Counted from the stretch's first letter, positions 16,612 through 29,237 are shown. The stretch: 64,000 nt of DNA from Pseudomonas sp. KBW05 (GCF_003852405.1 NZ_QAJM01000023.1:107268-171267), one strand, 5' to 3'. Translations and numbers: made by a program. Notes: generated from the letters alone by a model not told the origin.

Positions 16612-17309
16612 TCATCCGCTGATGACAACGGGAGCAGTAGCTCGGCTCCCTGATGTTTCACGTTCCCTACCTCTTTGCCAACGGCATACCACTCAAAATC
16701 CTCGGTTGGTTGACAGCACTCAGTGGCTATTTCTTGAGCGCGCTCTGGCGCAAGGCCTGGATCCAGCCACTCCCTAGCATGCTCAGGCGTCAGCACCAAA
16801 GGCTTGCGATCATGGATGTCCACCATGCCTTGGTCGCTGGCGGCGGTGATGATCACGAAACCGTCTCCTTCGTTGGGCTCCAGGCCAAGGCTCACTTGGG
16901 CGAGAGCCCCGAAAAACATGGGTTTCTGACTTTTCAGGCGAATGAAGTAAGGCTGTTTCTTCTTCGGGTCGTCGGGGTCTTTGACCCACTCATACCAACC
17001 TTCACTCGGCACCACGGCTCGGCCATTCGGCCACAGTTGCTTGAAAAACTTGCCCGTAGTGACCGTCTCCACGCGGGCGTTGATTGGGTCGGGGCGTTTG
17101 CCCTTGGCCCAGAACGGCGCCCATCCCCATTTGACTGCATCGATATGCAGGCCATTCTCTGCGGTGTGCAGCACTTGCACCCGTGTCGTTGGAGCGACGT
17201 TGTAGCGATTGATCGGCACGGCGTCGTACCCACTGAACAGCTCCATCTGTGGGTTTAACTCTTCGATAAAAATCGCCATCCCTTCGTGCTGCACGAATCG
17301 CCCACACAT
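16608..17309 (-). CDS. yedK: SRAP domain abasic-site protein (YedK/HMCES family)
   Basis: 233 residues starting MCGRF at 17309; a start two codons upstream would put residues before the catalytic Cys2, which must be N-terminal after Met removal. HMCES/YedK proteins form a thiazolidine link with abasic sites in single-stranded DNA. Visible family motifs are NARVET, PSEGWYEW and HDRKPLVL, with the active His. It is divergent from umuD across a LexA box and so belongs to the prophage SOS block. Confidence 0.92.
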   Translation of the reverse strand: MCGRFVQHEGMAIFIEELNPQMELFSGYDAVPINRYNVAPTTRVQVLHTAENGLHIDAVKWGWAPFWAKGKRPDPINARVETVTTGKFFKQLWPNGRAVVPSEGWYEWVKDPDDPKKKQPYFIRLKSQKPMFFGALAQVSLGLEPNEGDGFVIITAASDQGMVDIHDRKPLVLTPEHAREWLDPGLAPERAQEIATECCQPTEDFEWYAVGKEVGNVKHQGAELLLPLSSADD

Positions 17310-17374
17310 ACGCACCTCTCCGCTTGTCGAAATCCCCTACAGAAAAATTGACCGCAAGCGTCCTACAAAGTTAA

Positions 17375-17390
17375 CTGTACATTCGTACAG
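17375..17390. promoter_or_regulatory. LexA box between yedK and umuD
   Basis: A perfect CTGT-N8-ACAG (CTGTACATTCGTACAG, palindromic) inside extended AACTGT...ACAGTA. It lies 66 bases upstream of the yedK start on the minus strand and 21 bases upstream of umuD, so one box should control both directions in the SOS response. Confidence 0.92.
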
Positions 17391-17410
17391 TATATGTAAA
17401 AGGTCGCGCC

Positions 17411-17836
17411 ATGAGCTTTACCATTTTAGGTCCCATCGCTGAAGTCGGCGCGAAGCTGCCTTTGTGCTCGTTCCAGGTTCCGGCCGGCTTCCCGTCGCCG
17501 GCAGCGGACCACATTGAGCAGCACATCTCACTGGATGAGGTTTTGAACATCCGTGCGCCTCATGTGTACCTGGTAGCGATCACCGGTGAAAGCATGCAAG
17601 GCGTCGGGATTTTCGATGGTGACCTCGCCGTGGTGGATCGTGCCATTGAGCCTGTCCACGGGCATGTGGTGGTGGCGCTGCTGAATAATGAGCCCGTGTG
17701 CAAGCGTCTATGTAAGCGCGGCCAGGAAGTGGTACTGCTTTCCGAGAACCCCAAATTCCCAGCGCGCTACGTTCTCGAAGGCGACGAGCTGTCGATCTGG
17801 GGCGTGATCACCAGCACAGTGCGCAGCCATGTCTAA
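17411..17836 (+). CDS. umuD: Error-prone Pol V subunit UmuD
   Basis: 141 residues with the S24 peptidase fold. RecA-stimulated self-cleavage is expected at Ala25-Gly26 in [11 protein letters not shown]; the E. coli site is Cys-Gly, so this uses the alternative small residue. The catalytic dyad is Ser61 in TGESMQ and Lys98 in VCKRL. UmuD' binds UmuC to make DNA polymerase V. It overlaps umuC by 8 bases and lies next to the LexA box. Confidence 0.94.
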   Translation: MSFTILGPIAEVGAKLPLCSFQVPAGFPSPAADHIEQHISLDEVLNIRAPHVYLVAITGESMQGVGIFDGDLAVVDRAIEPVHGHVVVALLNNEPVCKRLCKRGQEVVLLSENPKFPARYVLEGDELSIWGVITSTVRSHV

Positions 17837-19106
17837 GCCAGAGCCGACCTTTGCGCTGATCGACTGCAACAGTTTCTACGCCAGTTGCGAGCGCGTATTT
17901 CGGCCCGACCTGGCGAAGGTGCCCATCGTGGTGCTGAGCAACAACGATGGCTGTGTCATCGCCCGTAGCTACGATGCCAAGCCGTTCATCAAGATGGGCG
18001 AGCCGTATTTCCAGATCAAGCACAAGCTCAAGCAGCACGGCATTGTCCCGTTCTCCTCCAACTATGCGCTGTACGGCGACATGAGCGAGCGCGTGATGAG
18101 CCTGATTGAGGCGATGGTGCCGGCAGTTGAGGTGTACAGCATCGACGAGGCGTTTGCCGACTTGACGGGTATCGGTGGATTGGATGCATTGGGTCGACAG
18201 ATTCGTGCCCAGGTGCTTCGCTGCACAGGCATCCCGGTCGGTGTTGGTATCGCTCACACAAAGACCTTGGCGAAGCTGGCAAACCACACCGCGAAGCGCC
18301 TGCAGTCTCAAACCGGCGGGGTGGTCAACATCACCGATCCGGTTAAGCGTGACTGGGTGCTACGCAATACGGACGTGGCGGAAGTTTGGGGCGTTGGCCG
18401 CAAGATGAAACTCCATCTTGATGCCATGGGTATCAAGTCGGCTATGGACCTGGCTAAGGCCGATCCGTGGACGCTCCGTAAGAAGTTCAGCGTTGTGATC
18501 GAGAAGACAGCTAGAGAGTTGGGCGGCACGCCTTGCTTGAAGCTGGATGAGCCGGATCCGCCAAAGCAGGAGATCTGCTGCAGCCGCATGTTCGGTATGA
18601 GGCTGACAGAGCTGCGGCCCATCAAGGAGGCGGTGGCCACCTACATGATGCGTGCCTCTGAGAAGCTCCGCGCCCAGGGCTCGCTGTGCAAGAAGGTGAG
18701 GGTGTGCATCCGCACTGGCATGTTCAACCCAGAGGAGGCGAAGTATGCCAATGGGGTGGTGGTGGATATGCCGTATTCCACTGATGACGTGCGGCTGCTT
18801 ACTCAAGCTGCGCTGGGTGCGCTTGATTTGATATTTCGACCAGGGTTTAAGTACAGCAAGGCTGAGGTGATGTTGCTGAATCTCTGCCAGCCAGGTGAGT
18901 ACACCGATGATTTGTTTGCTACGTCACAGCCCGCAGAGGCGACTAGGGTGATGACGGTTCTGGACCAGATCAATGAGCGTTGGGGTAGAGGGACGCTTCG
19001 CTTGGCCGGTGTGCCCGCACATCCTGATTGGGGCATGCGCCGCGATATGATGAGCCAGAGTTATACGACGAAGCTGAATCAGCTCTGGTCTGTAGCCTGT
19101 AAGTAG
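17829..19106 (+). CDS. umuC: Error-prone Pol V catalytic subunit UmuC
   Basis: 425 residues, Y-family polymerase. The palm motif [10 protein letters not shown] (Asp12) and catalytic SIDEAF (Asp106-Glu107) are intact, followed by the thumb, little finger and C-terminal regions at full length. It performs mutagenic translesion synthesis with UmuD' and RecA. Genes umuDC sit in the prophage right of the lysis block, so phage excision would carry a second SOS mutator module. Confidence 0.94.
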   Translation: MSKPEPTFALIDCNSFYASCERVFRPDLAKVPIVVLSNNDGCVIARSYDAKPFIKMGEPYFQIKHKLKQHGIVPFSSNYALYGDMSERVMSLIEAMVPAVEVYSIDEAFADLTGIGGLDALGRQIRAQVLRCTGIPVGVGIAHTKTLAKLANHTAKRLQSQTGGVVNITDPVKRDWVLRNTDVAEVWGVGRKMKLHLDAMGIKSAMDLAKADPWTLRKKFSVVIEKTARELGGTPCLKLDEPDPPKQEICCSRMFGMRLTELRPIKEAVATYMMRASEKLRAQGSLCKKVRVCIRTGMFNPEEAKYANGVVVDMPYSTDDVRLLTQAALGALDLIFRPGFKYSKAEVMLLNLCQPGEYTDDLFATSQPAEATRVMTVLDQINERWGRGTLRLAGVPAHPDWGMRRDMMSQSYTTKLNQLWSVACK

Positions 19107-19298
19107 CGGCATCTTTCGGCCAAAAACTGCCTGTCATGAGCAGCTTTAATCGGCCGGGGTACAAAAACTATCCGGACTAAGACAACAAGACGAAGGCAGC
19201 TTATAAACATGGCTAAAAGTAAGAGCAAGTACAACTTATGGCTTTTTAGGAACGCTTCTGCCTAAGATCAAGTATCCACCTAAACGGAGGTACCTGTC
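19107..19298. other. Intergenic region after umuC, no gene seen
   Basis: This 192-base AT-richer spacer holds a degenerate element containing TTTCGGCCAAAA (19113-19126), related to copies near 20418 and 27027. An 18-codon open frame at 19209 is too short to support. GGAGG just before 19299 serves the next gene. Confidence 0.6.
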
Positions 19299-20357
19299 AT
19301 GAAATCACTGAGGCGACACCGTGACCGCCTACCCGTATTGGGTTGCTGGCCACAGCGATGGGTCAGAGATGACGCCGTCTGGCATATGTTTGAGTTACAA
19401 CTGAAGCCGGACGGGAACGTCGATTGGTATCTTCGTCGCGACGAGGTTGCTCATGGCGGCTATGGTTCGATTACCTATCATGATTACGACACCGCTGTCA
19501 CTGAGGCCAGATCCACAAATCTCCTGCTTAAAGATGCTGTAAACAATCTTGCCTTACCGCTTCAACAGGCCGAGTCGATACGTTTGAAAGTGCGGAAAGC
19601 ACTGACAGCGGAAGAACGTCTGATGGACGAGGAAAGGGTCATGCTGATGGAAGCTATCAAGCGTCATAGAGCGGAGCCTCGACCCCGACTGGAGGATCTG
19701 ACTGTCTTGAATGGTAATGACGCCCTAAGAGCAGAGCTTCATAGATGCCTACTGCAATACCCCTATGTTCAGCTGGTTTTTTCGGCGCGATACGGCATGC
19801 TTCTTGAGTACAAAGGAAATTTCACTTGGAGAGGCATTGGAGCTAATAGTCAGAAGGCTGCCCTATACGCTTACCGCGAGAAAATCGCGCGAGGGTTTGG
19901 GATGAGTGGTACCGAACACTGGGGCAGAACTAAAGCAGCAATTCGGGATGCGATTCTTCCTCGCGCAAATAAGCTACTACATCTTGCAAGCATGAAACTA
20001 CTGCTCGCAGATGCGTTGCATCGAGGGCAGCGGGTTTTGATCGCAGGGAGCTTTGTGTTTTGGTACGAGAATGGCAATGTCCCTCGGTGGGTAGTGAAGC
20101 AAACGGGTGCTTCAGGTAAGTCGGAGACTGGGGACGCGATGTGGCTCGAAGGTACGATTCTATCCAAGAACCATGGCCGAATCGTTGTACTGCCCTACAT
20201 CAAAGAGAACGGTGAGCGAGTGCAGGGATATACCAAAAATGCACCTCACGATGGTAAAGCTCTGCTGCGTCACCGGAATGACTACGTCGAACTTCCATTT
20301 GAGGTTCTGAAAGGAGACCTAATGTACAGTCTATTCGGTGAATTGCATTACGAATAA
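19299..20357 (+). CDS. Unrecognised 352-residue protein
   Basis: It starts at ATG 19299 with CGGAGG nine bases upstream. There is no signal peptide and there are no membrane segments. The N-terminal third is basic (LRRHRDRLPVLG). A charged helical linker follows (residues ~95-130, EERLMDEERVMLMEAIKRHR). The centre has a Lys/Arg/Trp-rich part (GANSQKAALYAYREKIARG). The C-terminus (~260-352) looks like a small beta-barrel (AMWLEGTILSKNHGRIVVLPY). I do not recognise the family. It lies between prophage SOS genes and an ECF sigma gene, with lower GC than its neighbours. Confidence 0.7.
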   Translation: MKSLRRHRDRLPVLGCWPQRWVRDDAVWHMFELQLKPDGNVDWYLRRDEVAHGGYGSITYHDYDTAVTEARSTNLLLKDAVNNLALPLQQAESIRLKVRKALTAEERLMDEERVMLMEAIKRHRAEPRPRLEDLTVLNGNDALRAELHRCLLQYPYVQLVFSARYGMLLEYKGNFTWRGIGANSQKAALYAYREKIARGFGMSGTEHWGRTKAAIRDAILPRANKLLHLASMKLLLADALHRGQRVLIAGSFVFWYENGNVPRWVVKQTGASGKSETGDAMWLEGTILSKNHGRIVVLPYIKENGERVQGYTKNAPHDGKALLRHRNDYVELPFEVLKGDLMYSLFGELHYE

Positions 20358-20417
20358 CAAACCTGCAGAGACGATGATGTGACTAAAGTGTCCATCAATA
20401 AATTACGAATAGATCTC

Positions 20418-20470
20418 TATTGGCCGAAGCGGTCTGCATGGTACGGCAGATTTCGGCCAAAAGCGGTCAT
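20418..20470. repeat. Degenerate inverted GGCCGAA/TTCGGCC element
   Basis: TATTGGCCGAAGCGGTCTGC (20418-20437) is followed by TTTCGGCCAAAAGCGGTCAT (20451-20470), an imperfect hairpin. Similar motifs occur at 19113-19132 and 27027-27046, all in intergenic accessory DNA. Confidence 0.5.
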
Positions 20471-20537
20471 CAGGTGTCTACAGAAACAGGGGCTATTCAA
20501 TCAGCCATCCAGACCGTTGGAAAAATCCTCCTAATGC

Positions 20538-21143
20538 TCACATATCAAGAGCGGACTGGTACTTCGCTATTGCAGAAAAAACCTTTAAACGAGCTCGGTG
20601 CAATAGCACTCTTACGTTAGTCAGCGATATCCCAAGAAGCGTAGAAATTTCGTTTAGATCCAACCCAGAGCGCTCCCTCAATATCAATACGCTTCTCTGC
20701 AATTCCGGTAGAGTCTCGAGAGCAATGTTGATGCGAGCATATAGCTCGGATTCGCTCAGAAGTGCTTCAGGGCTATCTTCATGCGATATCACGGAAGGAG
20801 TGTAGGAATAATCACCTACGACTAAAACGCCTCCTCCCTCAATCCACGAGGTACATGGAATACAATTCGACTCACTTCGCCGAGCTTTATATCGGCACTT
20901 CGCCGTATTGGACGTGACGGCCATCATCCAGGTTCTTAAGCTAGATCGTCTCTGAAATTTGCCTATGCCTTTCACAATCGCAAGCCATGCCTCTTGCACT
21001 ACGTCATCTGCATGGTGCCGCCCCACGATTCCATAAGCTATGGCCTTCATGGCTCCCTGATGCGTGCACACCAAATCACGATATGCGTCTTGTTCTCCGC
21101 GCAATAGGCGGTCCAAAAAATGAGCGTCATCCTTGGCGTTCAT
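20538..21143 (-). CDS. ECF-type RNA polymerase sigma factor
   Basis: 201 residues from the ATG at 21143 (an alternative ATG is at 21170). Region sigma2 is visible as GRHHADDVVQEAWLAIVKG, which binds core polymerase and the -10 element, and sigma4 as LPELQRSVLILRERSGLDLN and LLGISLTNVRVLLHRAR, the -35 helix-turn-helix. A ~45-residue acidic linker separates them. No anti-sigma gene lies next to it, so its control is unclear. It is convergent with the 352-residue gene and has relatively low GC. Confidence 0.85.
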   Translation of the reverse strand: MNAKDDAHFLDRLLRGEQDAYRDLVCTHQGAMKAIAYGIVGRHHADDVVQEAWLAIVKGIGKFQRRSSLRTWMMAVTSNTAKCRYKARRSESNCIPCTSWIEGGGVLVVGDYSYTPSVISHEDSPEALLSESELYARINIALETLPELQRSVLILRERSGLDLNEISTLLGISLTNVRVLLHRARLKVFSAIAKYQSALDM

Positions 21144-21170
21144 GGCAGTACCTAACTGTGGTCGTATCAT

Positions 21171-21732
21171 GATCGTAGCTGTCCTTGGCAGAGATGACGG
21201 TTCGGATCATGAAATGCCTAACCACTCATCGCACTGCATCGCTTGATAATCTCGGATACTCATCGCACTCGAGCCCTCAAGAGCACATACGGATCAACCC
21301 ATTCACTAGATGCACAGCGAAGATAATTAAATGTGGAAGGAGTGAAGCGCCGCTACTTTTCAAGACGCATGCGGCTGGCCGATCTCTGCCTAAGTCCACC
21401 GTCAGCTTTGGGTCGATTGCTGCCGGTCAAGCGCAAGGTCAACGGCTTTATCGGTGATGGATTGGAACTACTAAACCAAAGAGCCTTTAAAACAAAGGCC
21501 TACAGCTAACCCAGCTTTAGCTCGTACCACTTATGTACCATCGGACTCCTTTCGATCCATACCTCCGCCCTGACTAGCCGCCTTAGGCATCAGGCAGATA
21601 ACGACCCATAACGGACGTTCAAGCAGATGATGCCAAATAATCGATGGAGTTCGCATTGCCTCTAAGGGGCATTTCAAAACCTCAAAAAAATGACCAAAAG
21701 CCCTTGGCATTGATTTCACGGCGACGCGTTGA
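21171..21732. other. 562-base region without a supported gene
   Basis: Short frames exist on both strands (for example 21185-21457) but lack a ribosome site, codon bias and family features. The part near 21400-21430 contains a GGTCGATTGCTGCC-like motif common between Pseudomonas genes. I see no tRNA or convincing structured RNA. Its AT-richness may hold the promoters of the sigma gene. Confidence 0.5.
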
Positions 21733-22840
21733 TTAGCCATCCTGACCGCGATCAGCAAAACGCACCGCGATAGCCCGGAATTGCTCATGGTTGGCCAGGA
21801 AAACCTCGCAGATATCTGGATCGAAATGCGTAGCACATCCCTCTCGGATTATATCCAGCGCCTGATCGTGTGACATGCCTTTCTTGTATACGCGTCGGCT
21901 AATCAGCGCGTCATAAACATCCGCCACCGCCATGAGCCTAGCGCTGATGGGGATGTCATCGGCACTCAGCCCGTCTGGATAACCGGTACCATCCCACTTC
22001 TCGTGGTGGCTGTAGGCGATCTCCTTGGCAAGGCGCAAAAATCCCACCGAGATGCCCAACTGCTCTTCGGCATGCCGGATGGCATCGCGTCCCAGTATCG
22101 TATGGGTCTTCATCGTCTCGAACTCTTCCGGCGTGAGGCGCCCCGGCTTGAGCAGTATGTCATCGGGTATGCCGATCTTGCCGATGTCATGCAACGGAGC
22201 TGACTTAAACAGCAGGCGGATACTTTCGTCATTGAGAAACTGCTGGAACCTCGGATGTTCGCGAAGCATCTCGGCCAGTAGTCTGACGTAGTGCTGAGTT
22301 CGTCGAATGTGGTTACCCGTCTCATTGTCGCGGGTTTCGGCCAGCGAGGTCATGGCCTGAATGGTCACATCCTGGATGGCGATGACCTCGGCGGTGCGGC
22401 GCTGGACTTCCTGCTCAAGGTAAGCCTTCTGATCACGCAAAAAGTCGGCGGCCGCCTTGATCTTCAATTGGGTTTCCACCCGTGCCAGCACGATGGGTGG
22501 GTTGATCGGCTTGGTGATGTAATCCACGGCGCCCATCTGCAAACCCAGGATCTCGTCTTCCATTGTCGCCATGGCGGTGATGAAGATGATCGGGATATGA
22601 GCGGTGCGCGGATCGCGCTTGAGCCGCTCTGCTACCTCATACCCCGACAGATCAGGCATCATGATGTCGAGCAGAATCAGATCCGGGCGAGGCTCTTGCA
22701 CCGCTGCCTTCAGCGCGCGCTCACCGCTGATGGCCACCCGCATGCGGTAGATGTCCTTCAGCAGGCCATTGATCAGCGTAATATTCTCCGGCGTATCATC
22801 GACAATGAGGATGATCGGGCGAAGTGAGTAGTTTAGCGTT

Positions 22841-22848
<8 letters not shown>
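21733..22848 (-). CDS. Response regulator with HD-GYP phosphodiesterase domain
   Basis: 371 residues from ATG 22848, which overlaps the upstream kinase gene by 8 bases. A receiver domain (residues ~10-125) has the phospho-accepting Asp61 in [10 protein letters not shown] and a Lys in ITKPIN. After a helical linker comes an HD-GYP domain (~150-330) with the HD pair in [13 protein letters not shown] and [16 protein letters not shown] proteins break down c-di-GMP. Overlap with the hybrid kinase means the two are a phosphorelay pair that lowers c-di-GMP. Confidence 0.92.
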
Positions 22849-26746
<3,898 letters not shown>

Positions 26747-27235
26747 AATCCACCTGCTGGTAGGTAATTGCTCACGATCCAACTCGACGTATCCTTGTGA
26801 AAGCCCTTGCACGAGCTTGTCCGCCGTTCTGCACTGGGATGATAGGCTTTTGGAGTGTAGGCATACGCTGCAGCAAGCGCCAGGAACAAAAACTGGGCGA
26901 GCTAGCGACTTCCCACTGCTACTCACCGCTCGGAAAATGAGTTTCCGGACGCTTACTTAGCACTCGTACACCTAAGTTTCTCCACTATCCGCTATGAGTC
27001 GAAAGCAGCCTTTAGCGACCGGCTGCTATTGGCCGAAAGCAGCCATGACCCATTTCGTAAAAGCTTTGGCAGTTTTGTGGTTTGTGTTCGGTCGGCAGGA
27101 TACCGGCTGAGGGCAAAAAAAGTTCCCAAACTAAAGACGCACCCCTTGTAGAATGCGGTCTGTAGCTCGTACACTTTCCTTGAGTAATGGAACTCCGCAG
27201 GCTTTCAAAGCTCCGGCCCGCGTGAATTTGCATAG
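26747..27235. other. 489-base region without a supported gene
   Basis: It holds the leader of the kinase gene, a GGCCGAA-type element at 27027-27046, and then the left junction of the tRNA fragment. Open frames at 26992-27174 and 27012-27233 on the minus strand lack support. The junction to tRNA sequence is near 27235/27236. Confidence 0.5.
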
Positions 27236-27298
27236 CGGTCTTGAAAACCGGCGAACGTTAATAGCGTTCCCAGGGTTCGAATCCCTGGTTTCCCGCCA
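27236..27298 (+). other. Displaced 3' end of tRNA-Ser(TGA), putative attR
   Basis: 63 bases match the anticodon arm onward of a bacterial tRNA-Ser with anticodon TGA: CGGTCTTGAAAACCGG (anticodon stem-loop), a long class II variable arm, a T arm (CAGGG TTCGAAT CCCTG), GTTTCCC acceptor strand, G discriminator and CCA (27296-27298). There is no 5' half: base 27235 (g) already breaks the anticodon stem. This is what a phage or island leaves on its distal side after integrating at a tRNA 3' end. Confidence 0.85.
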
Positions 27299-27308
27299 AG
27301 ATTCAAAC

Positions 27309-27340
27309 AAAAGCCTCGCGGAAGCGGGGCTTTTGTGTTT
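27309..27340 (+). terminator. Terminator of the tRNA-Ser locus, copy 1
   Basis: Stem AAAAGCCTCGC (27309-27319) and GCGGGGCTTTT (27324-27334), loop GGAA, one wobble pair, followed by TGTTT. It follows CCA of the tRNA fragment by ten bases, as at an intact tRNA gene. Confidence 0.85.
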
Positions 27341-27345
27341 CTGGG

Positions 27346-27647
27346 GTTTGGGCAACATGCGACAGTTTTCCATAGGCACTCCGAAACCTCGCCTATTTGA
27401 AGGGCTTGGCGCGATGCCTGCGCAGCTTGCCCCACAGTAAATATCCCCTCAAATTTGTCGCTTTTCTGACGAGCTTTTACTCGTCATCTCCTTGTTTTTT
27501 TACTACTATCCTTCGTCTGTGTACTCAAGGAAGAGAGGCTGAGCGCCTTGAGTCTGGTAGAAAATTACACTCGATCATTCAATGAGTTATTGCTTTTACC
27601 CAGAACCTAACGACTCAGCCAGCCGTAATTACTTTTTGGTGAAACCG
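27346..27647. other. Spacer between tRNA fragment 1 and lipoprotein gene
   Basis: About 300 bases of low-GC DNA. A plus-strand open frame at 27397-27585 has no ribosome site or recognisable product. It belongs to the ~0.9 kb segment caught between two tRNA-Ser 3' copies. Confidence 0.5.
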
Positions 27648-28145
27648 ATGGATAAAATGTGTGGCATCGTTGTAGTGGTCGGACTTGCCCTCGCGGGATG
27701 CGCTACGAAAACTCCAGAAAAGCCTGAAGTTGCTCCAGCTCCTGCCGTCGTCCAGCCAGCACCACCTGAAGTCGCACCTTCGACACCACCAAATTACACC
27801 GTGCGGTACGAGGCAGCTCCTGCGGCCGCCACTTATGACTCCCGGACCGCTGCCTCAGCGGACGCGGATCAGTCAGAAGCAGACACAAACCTGAACCAGA
27901 ATCGCGCTGAGCAGTGCCGTAAAGAGCTGGATGTTTTGAAGCTCTACAACAAAGCGTCTTACGTGAAATACGAGGCGGAATACCAAGCCATTGCTGCCAA
28001 GACTGCCAAGTACATGGAAATCAAGGACTCGCTAGGTTCTGATTTGAACTACATGGTCATGCCTGCTTATCAATTCCAAATTCGTGAATTCTGCTTCCGA
28101 GTCAAGACTCGTCTGTCGCAGCTTGTGCTTCGCCAGGCCAAGTAA
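27648..28145 (+). CDS. Small lipoprotein of unknown function
   Basis: 165 residues from ATG 27648 (ATG 27657 is an alternative; the frame is open to 27582). The signal ends in lipobox LALAGC, so the mature protein is lipidated on Cys. Then comes a low-complexity Pro/Ala/Val stretch (VAPAPAVVQPAPPEVAPS), a linker, and a helical C-terminal half with Cys in AEQCRKELDVL and IREFCFRVK. The gene lies wholly between two tRNA-Ser 3' copies, with AT-rich codon use, so it is probably foreign cargo. Confidence 0.72.
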   Translation: MDKMCGIVVVVGLALAGCATKTPEKPEVAPAPAVVQPAPPEVAPSTPPNYTVRYEAAPAAATYDSRTAASADADQSEADTNLNQNRAEQCRKELDVLKLYNKASYVKYEAEYQAIAAKTAKYMEIKDSLGSDLNYMVMPAYQFQIREFCFRVKTRLSQLVLRQAK

Positions 28146-28172
28146 GGAAGCGCTGAAAAAGGCTTCGCACGG

Positions 28173-28201
28173 CCAGGGTTCGAATCCCTGGTTTTGCGCC
28201 A
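28173..28201 (+). other. Second tRNA-Ser 3' end remnant
   Basis: CCAGGGTTCGAATCCCTGG then TTTTGCGCCA repeats the T arm, acceptor strand and CCA of the first copy (two acceptor bases differ), and similarity continues through the terminator to 28247. It suggests an older integration event at the same locus. Confidence 0.75.
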
Positions 28202-28212
28202 AGATTCAGACG

Positions 28213-28240
28213 AAAGCCCCGCGAAAGCGGGGCTTTTGTG
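28213..28240 (+). terminator. Terminator of the tRNA-Ser locus, copy 2
   Basis: Perfect stem AAAGCCCCGC (28213-28222) and GCGGGGCTTT (28227-28236) with a GAAA tetraloop and a T-rich tail. It aligns with copy 1 at 27309. Confidence 0.9.
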
Positions 28241-28351
28241 TTTCTGGCCTCCATCCCCCAGATCAAGCATTTCATTGGCCGCTGTTGCACGGATGTGAAC
28301 CAGATGCACTGAGGTAGACTCAGCCAATTATTTAAAGGGAGCGTTAACGCA

Positions 28352-28531
28352 ATGGAATTGAAGTCGCCGAGTAAAAATATCCGAATCGTAGGCATTGCCG
28401 GGGTGGTTGCGGGCGTAGCTACCCTCGCGATGAACGCTGAAGGTTTCATGCACACGTTTGGGGTAGGTATTCTGGCGGGAGGTCTGGTGCTGTTTGTACT
28501 TCCTTCGTTCGTGGCGCGGTGCCAAAAGTGA
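28352..28531 (+). CDS. Small membrane protein
   Basis: 59 residues, start ATG 28352 with AAAGGGAG about ten bases upstream. It has two membrane helices (IVGIAGVVAGVATLAM and GVGILAGGLVLFVLPSFV) and a short basic N-terminus, and ends RCQK. No function is recognised. It lies on the chromosomal side of the tRNA fragments. Confidence 0.6.
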   Translation: MELKSPSKNIRIVGIAGVVAGVATLAMNAEGFMHTFGVGILAGGLVLFVLPSFVARCQK

Positions 28532-28706
28532 GCGCGGGCATGTAGCTTTTTGGAGGGGATGCTCCAACACCGGGCGATATCTGGCAGCTCTAAAGCCAGA
28601 TCATCCAGGCGCCAGAGCTCTGGCTGGTTGGGGGGGGTAAGAATGAGGCTGCCAAGTGCGGTCTTCGTAAAGACCTTAAGCTCCACTGATGTTCACGGAG
28701 GAATAA

Positions 28707-29237
28707 ATGCGGATCTACATCACCGGAGCCTCATGCGCAGGCGTGACTACCCTGGGCCAAAACCTCGCCAACCAGCTCGCCATGCCCCACGTCGATGTCG
28801 ATGATTTTTACTGGATGCCTACCAACCCGCCGTTCACAACCAAGCGACCTGTCAGTGAGCGCGTGCCATTGATCCAGCAAGCATTCGGTGGCGATGAGTG
28901 GGTGCTGACCGGCTCCTGCATGGGGTGGGGCGATGCGCTGATTGCCGCTGTCGATCTGATTGTATTCGTTGTGACACCCACACCCGTTCGCCTGGAGCGG
29001 CTGGCTGCCCGCGAGAAGCAGCGGTTTGGCGAACGGATCGCACCGGGTGGCGATATGCATGAGATACACATCGCCTTTCGCGAATGGGCCTCGCAGTATG
29101 ACGACCCGAGCTTTTCAGGACGCAACCGCGCGTGGCATGAGACGTGGCTGTCAGGGCAAACGGCTCCGGTCTTACGGGTTGACGGGATGAATCGTGCTGA
29201 AAAGATGGTTGCGGATGTCATTCACAGGGTGTCGTAG
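28707..29237 (+). CDS. P-loop kinase-like protein (AAA/adenylate-kinase family)
   Basis: 176 residues. The P-loop is GASCAGVTTLG, with Val where most Walker A motifs have Lys. A second conserved part is VDVDDFYWMPTNPPFTTKRP, and Arg-rich LERLAAREKQRFGERI looks like a lid. This is the adenylate/shikimate-kinase-like group often called AAA family ATPase; members I recall share the GVTTL form, so the missing Lys is a family trait and not a local mutation. The substrate is unknown. Confidence 0.75.
   Translation: MRIYITGASCAGVTTLGQNLANQLAMPHVDVDDFYWMPTNPPFTTKRPVSERVPLIQQAFGGDEWVLTGSCMGWGDALIAAVDLIVFVVTPTPVRLERLAAREKQRFGERIAPGGDMHEIHIAFREWASQYDDPSFSGRNRAWHETWLSGQTAPVLRVDGMNRAEKMVADVIHRVS

Noticed and set aside
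19209-19265. 18-codon frame (MAKSKSKYNLWLFRNASA) upstream of the 352-residue gene
   Set aside because: Too short and without a clear ribosome site; possible leader peptide but not supportable.
20420-20620. 66-codon plus-strand frame overlapping the end of the sigma gene
   Set aside because: It reads through the GGCCGAA element and antisense to the sigma factor; no support.
21185-21457. 90-codon plus-strand frame in the region upstream of the sigma gene
   Set aside because: No ribosome site, odd composition and no recognisable features; treated as non-coding.
27236-27298. A functional tRNA-Ser gene
   Set aside because: Only the 3' part exists; the acceptor 5' strand and D arm are missing and the anticodon stem is broken at its first pair.
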